Part shown: in pieces, positions 55,001 to 64,000 of the stretch
Numbering within the stretch: the stretch's first letter is position 1
Layout of the letters: every line of letters starts with the position of its first letter
NCBI GenBank assembly: GCA_019096065.1
Contig: JAGUCH010000003.1
Span: forward strand, 6,262,001 to 6,326,000
Reading direction: 5' to 3'
Origin: Paracyclopina nana
Taxonomy: Eukaryota > Arthropoda > Copepoda > Cyclopoida > Cyclopettidae
Length of the DNA: 64,000 nucleotides
Made by a program: the position numbers and the translations under genes
Notes under the pieces: model-generated
What the model was told of the DNA's origin: nothing
What the model saw: the letters and a program-made list of their open reading frames with translations, nothing else
The model's database searches: none

Positions 55001-58000
55001 TTAGGCCACTTTTTTAGGTTTTAGCTTCGTTTTTTGGCAGCAATACCTAAAAAATCACCAAAATTAGGCCACTTTTTTAGGTTTTAGCTTCTTTTTTTGG
55101 CGGCAATACCTAAAAAAACACCAAAATTGGGCCACTTTTTTAGGTTTTAGCTTCTTTTTTTGGCAGCAATACCTAAAAAATCACCAAAATTAGGCCACTT
55201 TTTTAGGTTTTTGCATGCAGGATGTCCTGCTGAAAGCGGAAAGAATAGCGCTCGTTTATTTTGGCCTACTTAGGTTGAGCTCCAAGTCGGGATGAGGGAT
55301 GCCTATACCAGGAACTACAAACAGAACGCACGCAAAACTACAAATAACGGACGCGCACATGGATCTACAAAACTTTTTTTTTATTAAACCAACCGCATAT
55401 GGACCTACACTGAACCAAGCGCACTCAAGCTACATTTAGCAGATACGCACATGAACCTACATAAAAAGCTGTTAGCACATATAAACACAGATGATTCGCA
55501 CATGAAACTACATTTGACTAAAAGTAAAAAAAGACCACAATTCCAAAGACCAAAAAGTCCTAAAAGTTTGAAAATGAAAAATAGTCAAAAGACCAAAAAG
55601 TCCAATAAGTCCAAAAAGACCAAAAATTCCAAAAAGACCAAATAATCCAAAATGTACTAATAGATTGAAAAAGCAGAATAGTCACATTCTTATTTATTCT
55701 TATTTACTACAATAGAATGATCAGAGAATACAAAATAAATTAGCAGATTCTTCTAATTACTTAATAAACTAAGAGAGTGGACATCGCCAAAAGTTAGCAC
55801 TGTGGTTTCAGTTGCCAAATTCAATAGTGGATTCTTGTGCGCTTGATTCATTGTATATTGACGTGCGTTCGTTCTGTTGCCCAAGTGCTCTTTGATTTGC
55901 TTATAGTTTAGTGTGCGTTTCCGTAATTTGTAGTTCATGTGCGAATAGTTGTATGTAGATTCATGTGCGATTGGGGTTGTTTACATTCTGGGCCAAAAAT
56001 CTTTGTAGTCTGACGTGCGCACTGTTTTGTAGTTTTATGTGCGATCGGTTGACTGTAGGACAAAGTACAAATGAGTCAGTAAAATAGAGCACGTCTGGGT
56101 ACCCGACAGCTACACCTGTAGATTTTCTTGCCTTAAAATTATAGGCTGTTACATCTGAAAACTCATTTTGAAAACTTATTTTCTTCGATTTGTATAATAA
56201 TGAAAATGTGCCCTCCCTCTCTATATACTCTCTCTCTTTGAGAAAGGCCCAGAAGAGGCCAGAAAGAGGCCCAAAAGAGGCTCTTAGCAAAATGTGTAAA
56301 ACGAGTTTTTGAAAAACCATTAGCTAATTGCATGTTTATGAAAAGGGTCTTTCTTTTTATCAGTTAATTAGGTCTAATGAAAGACTCTTTATGCAAAAAC
56401 CATGAAAATGTCCGCTTTTGGACTTGTTCAGCTGAGGAGAGTTACTCTGCTGATAAATATAAAATTCACATGAATTTGTTGGTCCTTAGGCTATTTAAAA
56501 AAGATGTAAATTTATTCTCATGGTAATTCACATATTGTGATTGAACAAATAATCAATGCAATTGTCGCAAGTTGAAAATGAGCTCTGGAATAAGACGTCG
56601 CGAGTGCGTGAATAGCGTAATTACCATGGTTTATTGTTGCAGGCGAACGATCACTAGGCAATTGATATCTTCCTCGATTGACAACAACAAGGCCTTCCAA
56701 TGGACAAGCCAAATGAGATTTTATTTCGATCCGAAGCAAAGTGAAGTTTTGCAGCAGTTGTCAATTCACATTGCCGATGCTCAGTTTCACTACGGATTTG
56801 AATATCTTGGTGTCCAAGAGAGGCTAGTGACGACTCCTCTGACAGACAGGTGTTTCCTGACCATGACCCAAGCTCTGAATGCCAATTTGGGTGGTTCTCC
56901 CTTTGGACCTGCAGGAACAGGAAAGACAGAAACGGTCAAAGCCCTTGGTCATCAATTGGGTCGCTTCGTGTTGGTTTTTAACTGCGATGAGACCTTTGAT
57001 TTTCAAGCAATGGGCAGAATTTTTGTGGGTCTTTGCCAGGTTGGAGCATGGGGTTGCTTTGACGAGTTTAACCGTTTGGAAGAGCGCATGTTGTCTGCTG
57101 TCTCTCAGCAAATTCAGACTATCCAGGTAAGCGTTTTTTCTTTCGCCTGCTTAATAATAACACTGAAAAATATTGGTGATAGCAAAATGTTAATTGATTT
57201 TCTGAATAGGAATGCCTCAAGGATAAATCAAGCAAGAAGATGAGCGTCGAACTGATTGGCAAGCAAGTTCATGTCAATCCTGACATGGCCATCTTCATTA
57301 CCATGAATCCAACCTATGCTGGAAGGTCAAATCTTCCCGAAAACTTGAAAAAGCTGTTCAGGTCATTGGCCATGACCAAACCGGACGAGGCTCTCATTGC
57401 TGAGGTTATGTTGTTTTCGCAAGGATTCCGAACTGCAGAAGTTTTGTCGAAGAAGATTGTGCCTCTCTTCAAATTGTGCCTTGAGCAGTTGTCATCTCAA
57501 AGCCATTATGATTTTGGCCTCAGAGCATTAAAGCCTGTGCTAACAAGTGCTGGCAATGTGAAACGAGACCGTATTCAAAAGATTAGAGAGAAAATGGAGT
57601 CGTCCTCGGACTTTAACGTGGACGAAGTGGCTGAAAACTTGCCAGAACAAGAAATTTTGGTTCAGTCCGTCTGTGAAACAATGGTCCCAAAATTGGTGGC
57701 TGAAGATATTCCTCTGCTCTTCAGCCTTTTGTCTGACGTCTTCCCTGGTGTTGAGTACACTCGGGCTGAGATGGATAACCTTAAGAAGCACATAAGGAGA
57801 GTTTGCAAGGAGCAATTCCTTAGCTGTGGTGAAGATGGTGGAGATGACCAAAATGAAGGCGACCACGAGGGCAACCAATGGATGGATAAAATCCTGCAAC
57901 TTTACCAAATCACTCAGCTTAATCATGGTCTCATGATGGTTGGCCCTTCTGGGTCAGGCAAGTCTTCGGCCTGGAGAGTTCTCCTGAAATCTTTGGAGCT

Positions 58001-61000
58001 TCACGAAGGAGTTGAGGGTGTTGCTCATGTCATCGACCCTAAAGCTATGACCAAACAAGCTCTTTATGGAGTGCTGGATCCCAATACTCGGGAATGGAGA
58101 GACGGCTTATTCACGGCAATTTTGCGTAAAATCATTGACAACGTTCGCGGTGAAATCAACAAGCGTCAGTGGATCATTTTCGACGGAGATGTCGATCCTG
58201 AATGGGTTGAAAACATTAACTCAGTGTTGGATGACAACCGATTGTTGACACTTCCCAACGGTGAAAGATTGTCCCTGCCCCCAAATGTTAGGATCATGTT
58301 CGAGGTTCAGGACCTCAAGTATGCAACTTTGGCTACTGTGTCTCGTTGTGGAATGGTGTGGTTTTCAGAAGATGTCGTCACAACCGAGATGATTTTCGCC
58401 AATTTCATGTCCAGGTTGAACAACATTCCTCTTGAGGATGCTGATGATGACTATGTTCCAAGAGGCGACAACAAAGAGCAAGATTATGTGTCGCCAACTA
58501 TGAAGGTGCAAAGAGATGTGGCTTCTTGCTTGATGCAGTTCTTTGCTTCAGATGGTCTTGTCAAACGTTGCCTTGAATATGCATCCACCCTTGAGCACAT
58601 AATGGATTTCACACGGCTTAGGGCTTTGGGCTCTCTCTTTTCTATGATCAATCAGGCAGTGAGAAATGTGCTCCAGTACAATCACTCTCACGCTGATTTC
58701 CCGATGCAAATTGACCAAATCGAGAAGTATGCAAGCAAGAGTTTGATACATGCCATTTTGTGGAGCTTCACGGGAGATGCCAAAATGAAAGTACGAGATG
58801 CTATGGGCGAATTTGTGCGTTCTGCAACAACCATTCCATTGCCTCCCAATAGCAATGTGCCTATTCTTGACTTTGAAGTCTCCATCACAGGGGAATGGAT
58901 GCCTTGGTCCGGAAAAGTGCCTCAAATGGAGGTTGAAACCCACAAAGTGGCTTCTCCGGATGTTGTTGTTCCCACTTTGGATACTGTCAGACACGAGGCT
59001 CTGCTGTACACTTGGCTAGCAGACCATAAGCCCATGGGTAATTATTGTTTTATGTCGGTTAATTTAAGAGTTTGATTATAATTTATTCTAGTGCTATGTG
59101 GTCCTCCTGGATCTGGCAAGACAATGACCCTATTTTCTGCCTTGAGGTCTCTACCAGACATGGAGGTTGTTGGCCTCAACTTTTCATCTGCGACAACTCC
59201 AGAGCTCTTGCTCAAGACTCTTGACCATTACTGCGAATACAGGAAGACTCCAAATGGCATCGTCCTAACCCCCACCCAAATGGGAAAATGGCTGATCATG
59301 TTCTGCGACGAGATCAATTTGCCAGACATGGACAAATACGGCACTCAAAGGGTCATCTCATTTTTGCGCCAAATGGTTGAGCACAATGGATTTTACCGAT
59401 CTTCTGATCAAGCATGGGTGACTTTGGATCGAATCCAGTTCGTGGGGGCTTGCAATCCACCGACTGACCCTGGACGCAAACCTCTCGCTCATAGGTTTTT
59501 GCGTCATGTTCCCGTCATTTACGTTGATTACCCTGGAGAGGTGTCTCTGAAACAAATTTACGGAACATTCACGCGCGCTATGCTGAGATTGGTCCCTAAT
59601 CTGAGGACTTATGCTGAGCCTTTGACAAATGCTATGGTCGAGTTTTACTTGGTGTCTCAAGAAAAGTTCACTCAAGACATGCAGCCTCACTACATCTATT
59701 CTCCTCGTGAAATGACAAGATGGGTGCGTGGCATTTGTGAGGCTATCAGACCTCTAGAAAACTTGTCGGTTGAGGGTCTCGTGAGGCTGTATGTGCACGA
59801 AGGCCTTAGGCTTTTCCAGGACAGGCTGGTCCACGATGAGGAACGCATTTGGACCAATGAGAATATCGATGAAATTGCATTGAGACATTTCCCTAACATC
59901 AAGGTGACTTGTTGCTATTTTAGCTCCGCAAGCTCGTTTGCTTAAAAAACTTGTATATTTTTCACAGAGGGACGAGGCAATTGGTCGGCCCATCCTATAT
60001 TCAAACTGGATGGACAAAAACTATGTCCCAGTTGATCGGGAAGAGCTTCGGCATTATGTGAAAGCCCGTCTGAAAGTGTTCTACGAAGAGGAGCTTGATG
60101 TTCCCCTTGTGCTGTTCGATGAAGTTTTGGATCATGTCTTGAGAATTGACAGAATATTCAGGCAGCCCCAGGGACATTTGCTTCTGATTGGCATGTCGGG
60201 ATCTGGAAAGACAACCCTATCCAGATTTGTGGCTTGGATGAATGGCCTCTCCGTCTTCCAAGTGAGAATTTACATTCATAGCTCAAAAATCTTATTTCTA
60301 CTAATCCTTTCTTTTAGATCAAAGTCCACAACAAGTACTCTGCTGAGGATTTTGATGAAGATCTGCGTCAAGTGCTCAGGAGATCAGGATGCAAAGATGA
60401 GAAGATCTGCTTCGTCCTAGACGAGTCCAATGTCATGGATTCTAGTTTCCTTGAGAGAATGAACACGTTGTTGGCCAATGGTGAGGTTCCTGGCCTCTTT
60501 GAAGGTGACGAATTCACCACGTTGATGACCCAGTGTAAGGAGGGAGCTCAGCGGGACGGCTTGATGCTTGATTCCAGCGATGAGTTGTACAAATGGTTCA
60601 CGCAACAAGTCATGAAAAACTTGCATGTGGTCTTCACCATGAATCCATCTTCGGATGGGCTCAAGGATCGAGCCGCAACATCTCCTGCCCTATTCAACAG
60701 ATGTGTGCTTAATTGGTTTGGAGATTGGTCCAACAGTGCCTTGTACCAAGTTGCTAAGGAGTTCACTATTAAGGTTGATCTTGAAAGGCAAGATTGGGTG
60801 GCGGGAGACTTTTTCCCTGTTGCCGTGCCTGGTATGAACATTCCAAGCTCCCACAGGTCTGCTGTCGTTAATGCAATGGTCTACGTGCACCAGACCTTGC
60901 ACAAGATGAATTCAAGGACTTTGAAGCGAGGAGGTCGAATCATGTCAATCACTCCTCGACATTTCCTTGACTTTATCAGTCACTTTGTCAAGCTCTATGC

Positions 61001-64000
61001 CGAAAAGAGGTCGGGCCTGGAAGAGGAACAGCTTCATTTGAACGTGGGCTTGAACAAGATTGCCGAAACTGTGGTGCAAGTGGAGGAAATGCAAAAGTCT
61101 CTTGCCGTCAAGTCGCAAGAACTTCAGGCCAAAAATGATTTGGCTAATGCTAAGCTGAAACAGATGGTCAAGGACCAACAGGAAGCAGAAAAGCAGAAGA
61201 CCCACTCTCAAGAAATACAGAAATTGGTTGAGGTGCAAAAAGTAGAGATTGCAGAGAAGACCCATGTTGTCAAGGCAGAGCTGGACCAAGTCGAGCCTGC
61301 TGTGATAGAAGCTCAGCAAGCAGTCAAATGTATCCGAAAACAGCATCTTGTGGAAGTGAGGTCTATGGGTGCACCACCACCAGTGATCAAATTGGCTTTG
61401 GAGTCTATATGCTTACTTTTGGGTGAAAATGCCACAGATTGGAAAGCCATTCGAACAGTCATCATTCGAGACAACTTCATCTCCACCATTGTGAATTTCA
61501 ATGCTGACGACATCAGTGACGATGTGAGGGAAAAGATGAAAGCCAAATACCTAAGCAACCCTGATTACACCTTTGAAAAGGTCAACCGAGCGTCCTTGGC
61601 TTGTGGACCTCTGGTTAAATGGGCCATTGCCCAATTGATGTATGCAGATATGCTCAAGCGAGTAGAGCCATTGAGAAATGAGCTGACTGCCCTCGAAACT
61701 GCGGCCGAAGTGAAGCAAAAGGAGGCTGATGATATGGCTGCCGTGATCAGAAAGCTCGAAAAATCCATTTCCAATTATAAGGAAGAATATGCGCAGCTCA
61801 TTTCACAAGCTGAGGCCATCAAGAACGATCTCAAGCATGTGCAAGACAAAGTTGACCGATCGATGTCGCTGCTGAAATCTTTGGGTATTGAAAAGGATCG
61901 TTGGCAAGAGACGAGTGAAAGTTTCAAGTCCCAAATGTCAACTTTGGTGGGCGACGTTTTCTTGTCGTCTGCGTTTATGTCATATTCTGGCTACTTCGAT
62001 CAGCAAAGTCGCCAAAATCTCTTCACTGCTTGGAAACATCATTTGGATATGGCGAGTATTCAATACAGGCACGATTTGGCGAGAACCGAGTTTTTGTCGG
62101 ACCCTGACCAAAGAGTGGGCTGGCAAGCTAACAACCTGCCAACGGATGATTTGTGCACTGAAAATGCCATCATGCTGTCCCGATTCAACAGATACCCGCT
62201 GATTATTGATCCAAGTGGTCAGGCCACTGAGTTCATCATGAACGAGTTCAAGGATAGGAAAATCACCAAGACAAGTTTCCTTGATGACTCATTTAGGAAA
62301 AACCTTGAGTCAGCCCTGCGTTTTGGCAATCCCTTGCTGGTTCAAGATGTGGAGAACTACGATCCTATTCTAAACCCTGTTCTCAACAAAGAGCTAAAGA
62401 GAACTGGAGGAAGGGTCCTGATCACCTTGGGGGATCAAGATATTGATTTATCACCCTCCTTTACCATCTTCCTCAGCACTCGTGATCCCACTGTTGAATT
62501 CCCACCAGACATCTGCTCAAGGGTGACCATTGTCAACTTCACCGTGACAAGGTCCTCTTTGCAGATGCAATGCCTTAATCAAGTGCTGAAGGCCGAGAGG
62601 CCGGATATTGACCAGAAGCGATCTGACCTGCTGAAGCTTCAAGGAGAGTTCCAACTTCGACTGAGGCATCTTGAGAAGAACTTGCTTCAGGCCCTGAATG
62701 AGGTTAAGGGCCGGATTCTGGACGATGACACGGTCATTTCTACCCTCGAGACTTTGAAGAAGGAGGCCGCTGAGGTGTCTCGAAAAGTCGACGAGACAGA
62801 TGAAATCATGAAGGAGATTGAAGTGACGAGCCAGCAGTACATGCCGCTGTCAATGGCTTGCTCTAGTATTTATTTCACGATTGACAACCTCCACCAAGTG
62901 CACTATTTGTACCAATACTCGCTCCAGTTTTTCCTGGATATCTTCAACAATCTGCTGATCAACAACCCAGCCCTCAAGGATGTTAAGGATTATGCCAAGA
63001 GGCTGCAAATCATCACGCAGCATTTGTTCGAGTCTTGCTTCAACAGGGTCACTAGAGGAATGTTGCATGACGACCGTATTGTGTTTGGACTTTTGCTGAG
63101 CAAAATCTACATTCGTGGTAAGGTGGATTTGGACCTGGAATTCAACCACTTGCTGAGAGGACAAGAGGAATCGGGCCTTGGTGAAGATCGAGTTGAGCTG
63201 GCAGTAGACAACCTTAAAGAAAAGTTTGCCTATTTCAAGAGTATGGATTCTAAGGTTGTCAACAGTGCTGAGTTCCAGTCATGGATGATCAGCCACTCGC
63301 CTGAAGACCAAGTACCCAAGCTTTGGGAAGATGATGACCAAAACAGCGAGGCTGTTGCCATGAAGCAACTATTGGTTGTGAAGTCGTTCAGACCAGACAG
63401 AGTTGTTCAAGCTTGCTCTCGGTTTGTATCTACAGTTTTGGGATCTGCGTTCAATGCTGACAAAGAGTTGGACCTGGCCAACATTGTTGAAAATGAGGTG
63501 TTGGCAAACACGCCAATTTTGATGTGCTCCATTGCTGGATTTGATGCATCAGGCCGTGTGGATGATTTGGCTGCTGAGCTTGGCAAGTCGATGACAAGTA
63601 TTGCGATTGGATCAGAGGAGGGCTTTGCTCAAGCTGACAAAGCCATCAATACGGCCTCTAAGAATGGCAGATGGGTGCTGCTCAAGAATGTCCACTTGGC
63701 TCCTTCTTGGCTAATCACCTTGGAAAAGAAGCTGCATTCATTGCAAGTGCATACTAGCTTCAGGCTTTTCTTGACTTGTGAAATTACACCCAAGTTGCCT
63801 GTGAACCTTTTGAGGGCTGGTCGTATTTTCACCTTCGAACCTCCTCCAGGTGTGAAGGCTAACCTGATCAGGACATTTGCTACCATTCCAGCTTCTCGGT
63901 AAGTTTTAATTTGCTGCCATATAATTAAAACTTCACTTATAATTTTTTTTAGCATGATGAGAGCTCCCAATGAGAGAGCCAGACTCTATTTCTTGCTTGC
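49048..64000 (+). CDS. DYNC1H1: Cytoplasmic dynein 1 heavy chain, 3' end beyond window
   Basis: Motor subunit of minus-end-directed microtubule transport. Exons 49048-49376, 49431-50994, 51066-54610, 56643-57126, 57210-59037, 59092-59903, 59968-60261, 60318-63898 and 63953-64000 (continuing) join in frame for about 4,161 residues of an expected 4,600-4,650. The tail shows [14 protein letters not shown] and [15 protein letters not shown]. The linker ends [18 protein letters not shown]-loops are AAA1 [12 protein letters not shown]2 [12 protein letters not shown]3 GPPGSGKTM and AAA4 GMSGSGKTT. The stalk coiled coil follows [21 protein letters not shown] sequence and flanks the microtubule-binding region ([27 protein letters not shown]). 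AAA5 ([11 protein letters not shown]) and AAA6 ([10 protein letters not shown]) are present. Identity to human is very high. The 2,032-bp intron at 54611-56642 carries repeats, described separately. Confidence 0.98.
54845..55215. repeat. 63-bp minisatellite in the dynein intron
   Basis: Six tandem copies with starts (GCAGCAATACC) near 54845, 54909, 54974, 55037, 55100 and 55163, so a 63-65-bp period. Each unit has AACACCAAAATTAGGCCAC, then TTTTTTAGGTTTTAGC. The copies differ mainly in homopolymer length. Confidence 0.92.
55327..56044. mobile_element. Foldback-like element of inverted 17-bp motifs in the dynein intron
   Basis: The left part (55327-55512) has about seven spaced copies of a motif like CGCACATGAAACTACA. 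The right part (about 55825-56044) has about seven copies of its reverse complement (TGTAGTTCATGTGCGA). Between them is a simple repeat of AAAAAGACC/AAAAAGTCC (about 55526-55650) and an AT-rich core. No ORF of note is present. The convergent motif clusters resemble the subterminal binding sites of non-autonomous DNA transposons or foldback elements. The exact termini were not found. Confidence 0.65.
56045..56642. other. Remainder of the dynein intron, nothing recognised
   Basis: Includes a short CT-rich microsatellite (about 56215-56240) and ends with the acceptor ttattgttgcag. No other feature is visible. Confidence 0.5.

Noticed and set aside
55451..55645. Lys/Ser-rich ORF in the dynein intron
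   Set aside because: Translation of the AAAAAGACC simple repeat inside the foldback element.

Overview
This is a gene-dense nuclear window from an animal. Introns are mostly 40-70 bp with GT-AG ends, polyadenylation signals are AATAAA, and neighbouring genes often lie less than 150 bp apart. The gene set (cytoplasmic dynein heavy chain, an anion-exchanger-type SLC4, DEG/ENaC channels, TXNDC5, MITD1, ETFRF1, UBE2C, SUMO) is metazoan. The compact layout suggests an invertebrate, probably an ecdysozoan such as an arthropod, but the sequence does not fix the phylum.

Layout. 1-4.7 kb: remnants of a DEG/ENaC gene cluster and a tRNA-Glu-like element. 4.7-9.6 kb (-): ten exons of an AE2-like SLC4 anion exchanger, 5' end not found. 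11.8-17.4 kb: a 5.6-kb element with 53-bp terminal inverted repeats and three unrelated tandem arrays inside. 18.0-18.3 kb: a small foldback MITE. 19.87-27.92 kb: an apparently complete 8.05-kb DNA transposon of the CACTA/Mirage/Chapaev (CMC) type. It carries a 933-aa DDE transposase (-) and, divergently, a nine-exon 983-aa protein of unknown function (+). 28.1-49 kb: a packed housekeeping block: REXO2, a small secreted Cys-rich protein, TXNDC5, CWC15, IWS1, SUMO, a DEG/ENaC channel, TRUB2, an exonuclease-like zinc-knuckle protein, NOL10, V-ATPase subunit C, MITD1, a MIT-less MITD1 paralogue, ETFRF1 and UBE2C. 49-64 kb: cytoplasmic dynein heavy chain, cut off by the window edge. Its 2-kb intron holds a minisatellite and a foldback element.

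The housekeeping genes do not form one pathway. Several convergent pairs have stop codons 1-30 bp apart, so their 3' UTRs must overlap on opposite strands.

The best candidate for something undescribed is the 8-kb transposon. Both of its multi-exon genes splice in frame, the catalytic D-D-E residues are present, its ends read CCCAGCGAACCC rather than CACTA, and its partner protein is unrecognised. Next in interest are the satellite-filled TIR element, the 7+7 inverted-motif foldback element in the dynein intron, the domain-swapped MITD1 duplicate, and a TRUB2 whose catalytic Asp column is Gly.

Exon boundaries were worked out by hand from GT-AG sites and reading-frame continuity. All family calls are from recognition of protein motifs, not from database searches.
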